DNA of 64,000 bases from Hyphomicrobiales bacterium (GTDB lineage: Bacteria; Pseudomonadota; Alphaproteobacteria; Rhizobiales; RI-29). This document shows, one piece after another, positions 31,139 through 38,897 of this stretch; the first letter of the stretch is position 1, and each line of letters begins with the position of its first letter. The translations under genes and the position numbers were made by a program. Location: contig WGLQ01000020.1 in NCBI GenBank assembly GCA_016125495.1, positions 1 through 64,000 on the forward strand, written 5' to 3'. Under the pieces are notes generated by a model. That model was not told where the DNA came from, made no database searches, and saw only the letters and a program-made list of their open reading frames with translations.

Positions 31139-31366
31139 ATGAAAGTGCCAAGTTCCGTCATGATTGCCGCATGTCTGCTGCTGGCCTTCCAGGCACCCAC
31201 CGCGAGCGCATTGACCTTGAAGGGCGGTGCCAAGGCCTGTGTCGCGGCGTGCGATGCCGAGCTTGCGGTCTGCATGGCCAGCGCCACCAATCAATCCGCC
31301 AAGAAGGCCTGCGAGGATGCAGCCAACGCCTGCAAGGCGCGCTGCCAGACTCGGCTCGTCGAATAG
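31139..31366 (+). CDS. Secreted small protein with mirror-symmetric cysteines
   Basis: A 75-residue precursor: Sec signal peptide (about 1-24, ending TASA) and a ~50-residue mature domain predicted to be two helices. Its six cysteines follow C-x3-C-x6-C ... C-x6-C-x3-C, a mirror arrangement fitting a disulfide-clamped helical hairpin. An AAGGAG site precedes the ATG. It is followed 13 bases later by a chagasin-like inhibitor and preceded by the FNR/FixK box. I do not recognise the family; a periplasmic location is inferred from the signal peptide. Confidence 0.75.
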   Translation: MKVPSSVMIAACLLLAFQAPTASALTLKGGAKACVAACDAELAVCMASATNQSAKKACEDAANACKARCQTRLVE

Positions 31367-31379
31367 GGGGGAGAGGCAG

Positions 31380-31760
31380 ATGATCTTACTTCGAATGACT
31401 GCGGCGCTGGTTCTCGCGCTGGTGATCGCGGCGCTCCCCCTGACCCCAGCCGAGGCAGGCGGTCGCACCATCAAGCGCGGCAACTCGTTCGAGTTCCAGC
31501 TCGAGGGCAATCCCTCGACGGGCTACGTTTGGCGGCTCAACGTCGTCAAGTCGTCCGGAATGGAGGCGATAGAGCTGGTTTCGATCGGCTACCGCACGAG
31601 TTCCAGGAGCGGTTCAGGCAAGGTCGTGGTCGGCGCGCCGGCACCCTTCTACTTCCAGGTCACCTGCGTGAAGGAGGGATTTGCCAATCTGATCTTCGAC
31701 TATGTCGGTCCGAGCGGATCGGTCGCCAGGTCGCACGAGACCTGGATCCGCTGCGACTAG
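31380..31760 (+). CDS. Chagasin-like (I42) protease inhibitor, secreted
   Basis: A 126-residue precursor with an N-terminal signal peptide (MILLRMTAALVLALVIAALP) and an immunoglobulin-like domain. It carries the family loop NPSTGYVW and the second loop GAPAPFYF. Chagasin-family proteins inhibit papain-like cysteine proteases; bacterial members are usually periplasmic. A GGGGGGAG site lies just before the ATG. It probably shares the FNR/FixK-controlled transcript with the Cys-rich protein. Confidence 0.85.
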   Translation: MILLRMTAALVLALVIAALPLTPAEAGGRTIKRGNSFEFQLEGNPSTGYVWRLNVVKSSGMEAIELVSIGYRTSSRSGSGKVVVGAPAPFYFQVTCVKEGFANLIFDYVGPSGSVARSHETWIRCD

Positions 31761-32073
31761 AATTCCGGTTCCGACACCTGCCTGCCCATCGCCGCGAATT
31801 CGAGAGCAGGTGTCGGAGCCGAGGGTGAACTCGTAATTTCCCGGCTTTGATTTCCATTTTGCGCCTGACGTTTGGCTCCCTCGCAAGCCGCAACCGGGTC
31901 CAGAACGTTGGGCAGGCCAGACGATTTTGCCGCGCAACACCGCGCCTCGATAACTCTTCCCCGATGGGTTCGCAATTGCGGCAATCGATGGGACGAGCCT
32001 CTCGATCTCAGCCTCCACATCGGGTCGAAAGACGCGCGCAGCCGGTCGGCCGCAGACTTGCGCCCGTGCCCCA
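31761..32073. other. Intergenic region between convergent genes
   Basis: I see no convincing gene here. The only element is the inverted repeat near its left end. The two flanking genes converge on this region. Confidence 0.5.
31770..31817. terminator. Inverted repeat, possible two-way terminator
   Basis: Twelve-base perfect arms, TCCGACACCTGC (31770-31781) and GCAGGTGTCGGA (31806-31817), are separated by 24 bases. The repeat begins ten bases after the inhibitor stop codon. No T tract follows on either strand, so termination is suggested by position and stem strength only. Confidence 0.4.
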
Positions 32074-32808
32074 TCAGGACGTGCCGGCGGTCGCCATGGC
32101 TCTCGATAGGCGGGCGATGGCCGCATCCATGTGAGCTGCGATGGCCTTGCGGTATGCACGCCTGTCGCGGGCCTCGAGAGCGGCGCAGATCGCACGATGC
32201 TCCTCGATGGTCTGGAGTGAATCTTCTCGCTGGAATTTCCCGCGAACCCGCGACACCAGCAGCAGCGTGTTGACGCGGCCGTAGGTGTCGATGAGCAACC
32301 GGTGACGGCTCGCAGCGAGGATGGTCGCGTGCATCCGGTCGTCGAGGGTGATGAATTCGCGCACGATCTCTTGATAGTCGCCCTCGGTCAGGAGCGCTTC
32401 CATGCGCCCGGTGAGGGCAGCGACCTCGGCGACTTCGTCATCCTCGATCCGATCGATGATGAAATCGGCGGCGCCGACCTCGAGCATGCGGCGTACCTCG
32501 AAGGCCTCTCGTACTTCGCGCTCGTCGACGGAGCTGACGAAGGTTCCGCTGCGCGGGCGCACGGTGAGAAGGCCTTCGCTCTCCAGTCGCTGGACCGCCT
32601 CGTTGAGCGGGGTTTTGCTGACGCCCAGCTCGCGCGCGAGCTGGTTGAGGTCGAAGCGTTCGTCCGCCTGGAAATACCCTTCGACAATCAACGCCTTGAT
32701 CTGCTCGTAGACGCGGTCCCGAATGCTGCGGACCTCGATCTTTCGGGGCGGTGATTTGCTTGTTTCGAACATGGTCGGCCCTATGGTGCTCGACGGCTGG
32801 AAGGTCAT
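32074..32808 (-). CDS. GntR-family regulator with FCD domain
   Basis: A 244-residue (or 232-residue) FadR-subfamily regulator: N-terminal winged helix (RVYEQIKALIVEGYF ... LARELGVSKTPLNEAVQRLESEGL) and a C-terminal all-helical FCD ligand-binding domain ending in EEHRAICAALEARD. The ATG ending at 32808 overlaps the ABC ATPase stop; the next ATG (MFETSK, ending 32772) is an alternative. It closes the transporter operon and probably responds to the transported compound or its CoA-free acid. Confidence 0.92.
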   Translation of the reverse strand: MTFQPSSTIGPTMFETSKSPPRKIEVRSIRDRVYEQIKALIVEGYFQADERFDLNQLARELGVSKTPLNEAVQRLESEGLLTVRPRSGTFVSSVDEREVREAFEVRRMLEVGAADFIIDRIEDDEVAEVAALTGRMEALLTEGDYQEIVREFITLDDRMHATILAASRHRLLIDTYGRVNTLLLVSRVRGKFQREDSLQTIEEHRAICAALEARDRRAYRKAIAAHMDAAIARLSRAMATAGTS

Positions 32809-33845
32809 TGCGAGGTCATCGTCCAGATGGCGCCCGCCGGCAATCTTACGCGCACGCGGGCGCCGACGACCAGATTACCCGAGGCATTGCGCGGAAAAAG
32901 CCCCTCGAGCGTCGTGCCGTAGAGGTCGAAGCGGGCGCGAACGTGCTCGCCGAGATAGATGCGCGCCGTGACGGTGGCATCGAAGGCGTTCGGCCCGTCG
33001 CCGAGCGCCACCTCGCCGGGGCGGATGGTCAGGATGGCCGAACCCTCCCTCACTTCGCCCTGCTCGACGGCAAGCCGCCCGAAGTCGGTGCTCGCCATTC
33101 CGCCCGTAATCCGCGCCGGCCACAGGTTGCGAGCCCCGAAAAACCGCGCGATCCGGGACGAGGCTGGCCGCTCGTAGAAGATGTGCGGGGCATCCATCTG
33201 GTGAATGTCGCCGTCGAACATGACGGCAATGGTGTCGGCCAGAACGACAGCCTCGTCCTGATCGTGCGTGACGACCAGTGTGGTGATGCCCATGCGACGC
33301 TGAATGCTGCATATGAGTTCGCGCATCTCCTCGCGCAAGTGCGCATCGAGCGCGCTCAAGGGCTCGTCGAGCAGCAGCACGCGCGGCTCGATGACGAGGG
33401 CGCGGGCCAGCGCGACACGCTGCTGCTGGCCACCGGACAGCGCGCCCGGACGTCGGTCCTCGAAGCCTTCGAGCTGCACGAGCGCCAGCATCTCGCGGAC
33501 CTTGCGGGTCCGCGTCGCGCGATCGATCCCGCGCTGCCTGAGGCCGAAGGCGACGTTTTCGCCGACGGACATATAGGGAAAGAGCAGCGGCTTCTGGAAC
33601 ACCATCGCGCAGTCGCGGCGCTCGGCGGCAAGCGGTAGAACGCTCTCGCCGTCGAAGCGGATGTCGCCACCGTCGGGGCGCAACAGACCGGCGATCAACT
33701 TCATGGTCGTCGTCTTGCCGCAGCCGGACGGGCCGAGAAGTGCGGTCAGCCGTCCGGGCGCCAGCTCCATGTCGATGCCGTTGACGGCCGCTGCCCGCTG
33801 GCCCTCGTAACGCATCGCCAGCTTCTCGATCACGACATGCGTCAT
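32805..33845 (-). CDS. ABC transporter ATPase (YnjD/PotA-like)
   Basis: A 346-residue ATPase with Walker A GPSGCGKTT, signature LSGGQQQRVALARAL, Walker B VLLLDEP and the switch histidine in VVTHDQDEA. The C-terminal ~100 residues form a TOBE-type regulatory domain (AILTIRPGEVAL). It powers the importer formed with the adjacent permeases and binding protein. It overlaps the permease gene by four bases. Confidence 0.95.
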   Translation of the reverse strand: MTHVVIEKLAMRYEGQRAAAVNGIDMELAPGRLTALLGPSGCGKTTTMKLIAGLLRPDGGDIRFDGESVLPLAAERRDCAMVFQKPLLFPYMSVGENVAFGLRQRGIDRATRTRKVREMLALVQLEGFEDRRPGALSGGQQQRVALARALVIEPRVLLLDEPLSALDAHLREEMRELICSIQRRMGITTLVVTHDQDEAVVLADTIAVMFDGDIHQMDAPHIFYERPASSRIARFFGARNLWPARITGGMASTDFGRLAVEQGEVREGSAILTIRPGEVALGDGPNAFDATVTARIYLGEHVRARFDLYGTTLEGLFPRNASGNLVVGARVRVRLPAGAIWTMTSQ

Positions 33846-34684
33846 GCCCCGCCAAGCCCCCCGATCGACTGGTTGCGCCCGGTCAGATAACGCGCGGTCA
33901 GGATCAGCATGAGCACTCCGGGACCGATGAAGACGATGGCGATGGCGCCGGAAATGGCGAAGTCGCCGCTGCGCACGAAAGCATAGAGCAGCAGCGGCAA
34001 GGTCTGCACCTGGCCGCCGCCGATCAGAAGAGTGACGACATACTGGCTCCAGGAGATCAGAAAGGCAAAGAGGCCCGCGACCACGACGCCGGGAAAGATC
34101 GAGGGCAGCATGACGCGCCAGATGGTCGTCAGCGGCCCGGCGCCGAGGGTGCGGGCCTGCTCCTCGTACTCGGGATCGTAATTCGCGAAGACACCGGCAA
34201 GGATCATCGTAACATAGGGCGTCACCGGGATGAGGTGCACCAGAATGACGCCGGCCATGGTGTCAGCGAGGCCGAGCCGGATGAAAACCACGTGGATGCC
34301 AAGGACGACGGCGAGCGGTGGCACGATGGTCGGTGCGAGCACCAGGAACTCGACCAAGCGCTTGCCGCGGAAGTCGTAGAGTCCGATGGCGCGGCCAGCG
34401 GGGATGCCGATCAGGAGTGATATGGCGACGGTTCCACCGGCGATCACGGCGGAGTTCCAGAGCGCCGGCAGGATCGCGGCCGTGGGCGAAAAGACATAGG
34501 CCCAGGCCCGCGTCGACCAGACCGATGGCAGAAGTGATGGAAAGAACCAGTTGAAGGCGCCGGACCAGATGGCGAGCGGCAACAGCGGCAGGACCAGGAA
34601 GATCATCAGGGCGGAAAGGAACACCCAGCGGCGGAATTGCGGTCCGCCGAGGAATGCAAAGATCGTGTTCGGCCGCTCCCGCAT
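33842..34684 (-). CDS. ABC transporter permease
   Basis: A 280-residue binding-protein-dependent permease with about six helices. The EAA-type cytoplasmic loop (EEQARTLGAGPLTTIWRVMLPSI) contacts the ATPase. It lies three bases after the other permease gene. Confidence 0.93.
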   Translation of the reverse strand: MRERPNTIFAFLGGPQFRRWVFLSALMIFLVLPLLPLAIWSGAFNWFFPSLLPSVWSTRAWAYVFSPTAAILPALWNSAVIAGGTVAISLLIGIPAGRAIGLYDFRGKRLVEFLVLAPTIVPPLAVVLGIHVVFIRLGLADTMAGVILVHLIPVTPYVTMILAGVFANYDPEYEEQARTLGAGPLTTIWRVMLPSIFPGVVVAGLFAFLISWSQYVVTLLIGGGQVQTLPLLLYAFVRSGDFAISGAIAIVFIGPGVLMLILTARYLTGRNQSIGGLGGA

Positions 34685-34687
34685 CGC

Positions 34688-35548
34688 TCAGGTCCTGCCC
34701 AGGCGACGCGAGAGCGCCATGTAGCCGAGGATGAGAACCGTACTGACGGCCGCGATCACGATGCCCATCGCCATCGCTTCCGGTCGCAGGCCGAGATCGA
34801 CGTCCGTATAGCGCTGATAGGCGAGGACGGGCAGCACGGTCGGAAACGTCTTGCCGAGCAGGTAGGGCACCTCGAAGGCGCCGAAAGTGAAGGCGAATGC
34901 GACGATCTGGGCGCGCATCACACCGGGCGCGATGAGCGGCAGAACGACCTGCGTCAGCCGCCGCCACCGGTTGGCGCCGAGCGATTGCGCAACCGCCTCG
35001 TAGTCGGCCCCGACCGATTGCAGGATCGCGAGCGTGATGAGGCCGATGAATGGAGTTTCCTTCCAGACGTACTGGACGATGACCCCGAGATACCAGTCGT
35101 CGTAGACCATCGCGGGAAAGTCGCTCGGACGCTCGATCAGCCCGCCGAAGTAGCCGAGGCGGGCGAGAAATCCGCTTTGCGACAGCAGGAGGAGGATGGC
35201 GACGGCGCCGACGACGTGGGGGATCGTCAGGTTCAGCTGAAAGAGGAATGTGACGATGCGCTTGCCCTTGAACGTCTCGCGCAGGACCAGCGCGCTCGCC
35301 ACCGCGAGCACCGTCGCGATCGCGGTCGAGACGACCGAGATGTAGAGGGAAAGCGCCAGCGCGGTCCAGAACTCGTCGTTTGCAAAGACCCGGGCGTAGG
35401 CATCGAGGCTCGGGTCGTCGAGGCCGATGACCGGCATGTAGTTGAAACTGCGAAGGAGTCCGAGCAGGAGCCCGCCAACGAAGAGGGTCCCGATCACCAG
35501 CATGACGGGCAGGAGGAGGATGAACGCCTTCTTTTCCTGACCTGTCAT
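34688..35548 (-). CDS. ABC transporter permease
   Basis: A 286-residue permease with about six helices. The EAA-type loop is EAVAQSLGANRWRRLTQVVLPLI. I choose the ATG ending at 35548 (MTGQEKKAF) with GGGAAA upstream over a GTG 39 bases earlier. It pairs with the following permease as an unequal heterodimer. Confidence 0.92.
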   Translation of the reverse strand: MTGQEKKAFILLLPVMLVIGTLFVGGLLLGLLRSFNYMPVIGLDDPSLDAYARVFANDEFWTALALSLYISVVSTAIATVLAVASALVLRETFKGKRIVTFLFQLNLTIPHVVGAVAILLLLSQSGFLARLGYFGGLIERPSDFPAMVYDDWYLGVIVQYVWKETPFIGLITLAILQSVGADYEAVAQSLGANRWRRLTQVVLPLIAPGVMRAQIVAFAFTFGAFEVPYLLGKTFPTVLPVLAYQRYTDVDLGLRPEAMAMGIVIAAVSTVLILGYMALSRRLGRT

Positions 35549-35622
35549 GCGTTTCCCATGGGCTGCGAAAGGGCGGAGCGGCGGCACGCCGGGTCATCAT
35601 GGACGCGCCGCCGCAAATCTCG

Positions 35623-36882
35623 TCACTTCTTGAGAACTTCCTCGCGCCAGCCGTCCTCGAGGGGCTTGATCCATTCCGAATTCGGCTGCGGCAGGGCGCC
35701 ACGGGCCAGAGCGGCATCATCGACCACGGCAGGATGACGCGGCAAGTTCGCGAATTTCGTTGCCCATTCCGCCGGCACACGCGTCAGGTCGAGAGCGGTC
35801 CGCACACCCCAGACCTCCGGGCGCGATTTCTCGTATTGCGCCTCGGGCGAGATGAGGAAATTGGCGAGAACGATCGCAGCAGCCTTGTTGGCAGAGTTGA
35901 AGGGGATGGCGACGTAGTGCACATCACCCACCGTGCCGCCGTCGAGCACGTAGCTGCCCGTGGTCGGCGGGAACGTGCCGCTCTCGATGTCGGAGCCGAC
36001 CGAATCGGGATGCGTTGCGAGCGTGAAGTCGACCTCGCCGTTGGCGAAGAGCTGGTGCATGGCGGCGCGGTCGGTCGGGTAGGTCTCGCCCTTGCGCCAA
36101 AGGGAGGGCTCGAGTTCGCGCAGCGTCGTCCAGACCTTGGGCGCGACACCGTCGAACACGGTCTGGTCGAAACCACCGATGAATGGTTTATACTCCCCAG
36201 CCTCGTGATAGAGCACGTGCTTGACGAAGAACATGCCGGTGAAATCGGGCAGCGCGGGATATGTGAACCGCCCCGGATTGGCCTTGGCCCAGGCGAGCAG
36301 ACCCTCGAGGCTGGTCGGGGGGTTCGGCGTGCGGGCCTTGTCGTAGACGACCACCATCTGCGCCCGGCCCCACGGCGTCTCGCAGCCATCGACCGGAATG
36401 CCGAAGTCGAAGGCGATGGTGGGGTCCTGCCAGTTGATATTCGCGTTGTTCGGCATTTTCTCCATGTAGCCGCAGGTCAGCATGCCGGCCTGCTTCATGG
36501 TCTGGAAGTTGCGGCCGTTGATCCAGATCATGTCGACCGAGCCACCACTCGTGACGCCCGCCTCCTTTTCGCCGAGCACCTTGTTGACGGCGTCGACAGT
36601 GCTGTCGATGGCGACGCGATTGACGGTGATGCCATAGCGCTGCTGCATCTGCGGGTTCACCCAGTCCGACACGTAGGCATTGATCTTGGCGGACCCGCCC
36701 CACATGTACCAGTTCACGGTCTTGCCCTTGCCGGCGGCGACCAACTGGTCCCAGTTCATGGCGGCGACGTCGTCGGCTTGCGCCAATGGCGCGGTCGCGA
36801 TCCCTGCGATGATCGCGCCAGCCGTCGCGATGGAGGTCAAGGCGGCTCGCGCCCCCCTGCCAGACAGGCTCGTGCTCGGCAT
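35623..36882 (-). CDS. YnjB-like periplasmic substrate-binding protein
   Basis: A 419-residue binding protein with a signal peptide (ending APLAQA, about residue 36). The pattern WYMWGGSAKINAYVSDWV and VDMIWINGRNF matches the YnjB family of uncharacterised ABC binding proteins. The start is the ATG ending at 36882, eight bases after GGAGG; a TTG two codons earlier is less likely. The ligand is unknown. The gene follows the KARI-like gene by 70 bases. Confidence 0.88.
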   Translation of the reverse strand: MPSTSLSGRGARAALTSIATAGAIIAGIATAPLAQADDVAAMNWDQLVAAGKGKTVNWYMWGGSAKINAYVSDWVNPQMQQRYGITVNRVAIDSTVDAVNKVLGEKEAGVTSGGSVDMIWINGRNFQTMKQAGMLTCGYMEKMPNNANINWQDPTIAFDFGIPVDGCETPWGRAQMVVVYDKARTPNPPTSLEGLLAWAKANPGRFTYPALPDFTGMFFVKHVLYHEAGEYKPFIGGFDQTVFDGVAPKVWTTLRELEPSLWRKGETYPTDRAAMHQLFANGEVDFTLATHPDSVGSDIESGTFPPTTGSYVLDGGTVGDVHYVAIPFNSANKAAAIVLANFLISPEAQYEKSRPEVWGVRTALDLTRVPAEWATKFANLPRHPAVVDDAALARGALPQPNSEWIKPLEDGWREEVLKK

Positions 36883-36952
36883 GCTCAATTCCTCCCATTA
36901 TCGCGGCCGGAACCTCTGTCCGGCTTTCGGATAGGCGACAAGCCCGGGCGCC

Positions 36953-37936
36953 TCAGACGCGTCCGAGCAACTTGTAGAGTTTCTGTTCCTCCACAACCAT
37001 CGGGTGGGCGAGCGCCGCGCGGTGCGCCGCCTCCAGCGTCTTTGCTCCGCCCGCCTGCTCGGCCGCCCAGGCCCTGGCAAATGTTCCGTCCGCGATCTCG
37101 CGGACGATCTTGCGGAGCTTGTCCTTTTCCGCCTCGTCCTCATCCGGCGCGAGGCGTGCGGTCACCTCCTGGCCGTATTGGCTCGTGCGCGAGTGCAGCG
37201 TGATCTGATGGAAGAGGCCGATGTCTCGGTAGGCGCGCGCCGTCTCTATGCCCTCACCGGAGGCATAGAGTTCGAGAAGGACCGCCTCCGAACCGCAACC
37301 CGCCTCGGTCAACACCTCGTAGGCGCGCCGAACCGCATAGAGGAAGCCCCACTGCTCGGCGAAGAGGTCTATGATCGTCTCCTCCCGGAAACTGGACATG
37401 ACAACGCCCATTCGCGTCGAGCCGATCGCCTTCGAGAGGGCGATGGTGCGGGCGAGCGCCTTTCCGGAGGCATCCTGCTCGACGCCGATGAGGCTTGGGA
37501 ACCCGACGCCGGAGACGAACGTGTCGCGCACACCCTTGCCGATCATGCGTGGGGCGACCAGCACCACGTCGGCGTCGGCGGGTGGCGTGATGTGCTTGAA
37601 GAAGATATTGTAACCGCTGGCGAAAACGAGAACCACCCCGGGCTTCAGGTGCGGTGCGATCTCAGCCCGATAAATCTCCGGCATCACCTCGTCGGGCAAG
37701 AGGAGAAAGAGGACGTCGGCGCGCGCGGCGGCCTCGGCCAGGGGATGCACCGCAAAACCGTCCTCCCGGCATTGCTCGGCCGAGGCATCCGAGCGCGAGC
37801 CGACGATGACCTCGATCCCGCTGTCGCGCATGTTGAGCGCCTGGGCCCGGCCCTGATTGCCGTAGCCGAAGATGCAGACCGTTCTCCCCTCGAGGAGCGA
37901 AAGATCGCCGTCCTCGTCGAAGTACCACTGTGCCAT
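36953..37936 (-). CDS. Ketol-acid reductoisomerase-like protein, divergent
   Basis: A 327-residue protein of the IlvC fold. It has an N-terminal NADP-binding Rossmann domain (IFGYGNQGRAQALNMRDSG) and a helical C-terminal domain. Compared with IlvC, the Asp and Glu of the DLFGEQ motif are kept (DLFAEQ), but the CGG motif is replaced, and of the two glutamates in the FECLHE region only the first seems kept (LLELYAS). It is therefore probably not the housekeeping isoleucine/valine enzyme. It leads a transporter operon, pointing to catabolism of a related hydroxy/keto acid. The start at 37936 has AGGAG six bases upstream. Confidence 0.85.
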   Translation of the reverse strand: MAQWYFDEDGDLSLLEGRTVCIFGYGNQGRAQALNMRDSGIEVIVGSRSDASAEQCREDGFAVHPLAEAAARADVLFLLLPDEVMPEIYRAEIAPHLKPGVVLVFASGYNIFFKHITPPADADVVLVAPRMIGKGVRDTFVSGVGFPSLIGVEQDASGKALARTIALSKAIGSTRMGVVMSSFREETIIDLFAEQWGFLYAVRRAYEVLTEAGCGSEAVLLELYASGEGIETARAYRDIGLFHQITLHSRTSQYGQEVTARLAPDEDEAEKDKLRKIVREIADGTFARAWAAEQAGGAKTLEAAHRAALAHPMVVEEQKLYKLLGRV

Positions 37937-37973
37937 CGCCATCTCCTGACCACTATCACGCTCTCTTTTGAAA

Positions 37974-38002
37974 AATCTAAAATGTTAGTCGAGTTGCGTC
38001 AA
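37974..38002 (-). promoter_or_regulatory. Promoter of the KARI-like/transporter operon
   Basis: On the minus strand TTGACG (37997-38002), a 17-base spacer and TAGATT (37974-37979) form a good sigma-70-type promoter. Transcription would start near 37967, about 30 bases before the start codon at 37936. A GntR operator may lie here, but I could not define one. Confidence 0.6.
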
Positions 38003-38239
38003 CACCCCGCAGAACGCCTCTCGTTCGCTCCAGGCGACCGCATGGGCAGGGGCGCGCATGCGGGGCGCATCGGACGACGATTGCGTCGATCCGGCGCGAT
38101 ATGTCGGGTGTGGGTGGGATGACGCGACGACTGCCGAGATCGACACGGAGACGTGACGAGGAGTGTAGCGGGCTTGTGGGCGGCGGCTTTTTTTTTTCTC
38201 GCGACCCGACGCCCCGCGAGATGGTATCGGCGGGGGTGT

Positions 38240-38271
38240 GCCGGCCGGGCGATGGGCGATGCCCGACCGGC
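38240..38271 (-). terminator. GC-rich hairpin after the DUF1185 gene
   Basis: In the minus-strand RNA an 11-base stem (with one G-U pair) forms around a ten-base loop, 23 bases after the DUF1185 stop. No U tract follows. It is a candidate end for the RidA-to-DUF1185 operon. Confidence 0.35.
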
Positions 38272-38294
38272 GTTCGCGCAAGATTCCCAACGGC

Positions 38295-38897
38295 TCAGAC
38301 GCCGGCGGGGTTCTCCACATCGGCACCGATCTCGGCGAGGTCCTGGTAACGGTCGCCGATGCGGTGGTGGGGACGCCCTCCGGTTGCTCCGCCGAGTGCC
38401 ACGATCAGTTCGTCGTGCCCGGGGGCATCGTGGATCGACATCTGGATGGTGAGGTAATGCGAACGACGGCCGGTATCGTTCTTGTCCATGAGAGGGATTT
38501 GCAGCTGGGTGTTGGCCGGCCCTCGTGAATTCGTGAAGCCGAGATAGCTCTTGGCGCCGACGGCGCGGCGGTAGAAATTGCCGAACTGGAGCGTATGGAT
38601 GAGGGCGGAGGCGTGCTCGAGTTCGCAGTGCGTGCCGGCCATGCAGGCCTTGCCATAGGCCTCGATCCGGTCACTGCCGCCGGCGAGAGAGACGATCCGA
38701 TCCGTCAGCAGCTTGCCCATCCCGGGTGCGATCGCCCGGATCTCGGGGCGCAGATCCTCGACATAACCTCTCCCCGCCCAGGGATTGCGCAACACGGCCG
38801 CGACCGCGATGAGGCGGAGCGGAGGGCTCGCGGCCCGCTCACCCTCCATATGGATTTCCTCGTCGTACACGACGAGCTTTCGCAGGTTCGGCGTCAT
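38295..38897 (-). CDS. DUF1185 (amino acid synthesis family) protein
   Basis: A 200-residue protein of the DUF1185 'amino acid synthesis' family: N-terminal KLVVYDEEIHMEGE, a central GKACMAGTHCELEHASALIHTLQFGNFYR region and DELIVALGGATGGRPHHRIGD near the end. The biochemical role is not established. The gene overlaps the fusion gene by four bases and ends the operon. It co-occurs here with RidA, a hydrolase and a flavin reductase, suggesting a role in degrading a nitrogen-containing compound. Confidence 0.82.
   Translation of the reverse strand: MTPNLRKLVVYDEEIHMEGERAASPPLRLIAVAAVLRNPWAGRGYVEDLRPEIRAIAPGMGKLLTDRIVSLAGGSDRIEAYGKACMAGTHCELEHASALIHTLQFGNFYRRAVGAKSYLGFTNSRGPANTQLQIPLMDKNDTGRRSHYLTIQMSIHDAPGHDELIVALGGATGGRPHHRIGDRYQDLAEIGADVENPAGV

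Larger units (their letters stand above)
37943..38294. other. Intergenic region between the KARI-like and DUF1185 genes
   Basis: It holds the promoter of the KARI-like operon, a T10 tract at 38188-38197 and a GC-rich hairpin near the right end. I see no gene. Confidence 0.5.

Noticed and set aside
36953-37936. Housekeeping ilvC
   Set aside because: Altered active-site motifs and transporter-operon context argue against the biosynthetic enzyme.
38188-38197. T10 tract as a rho-independent terminator
   Set aside because: No plus-strand gene ends before it and the preceding GC-rich bases do not form a good stem; both flanking genes are on the minus strand.
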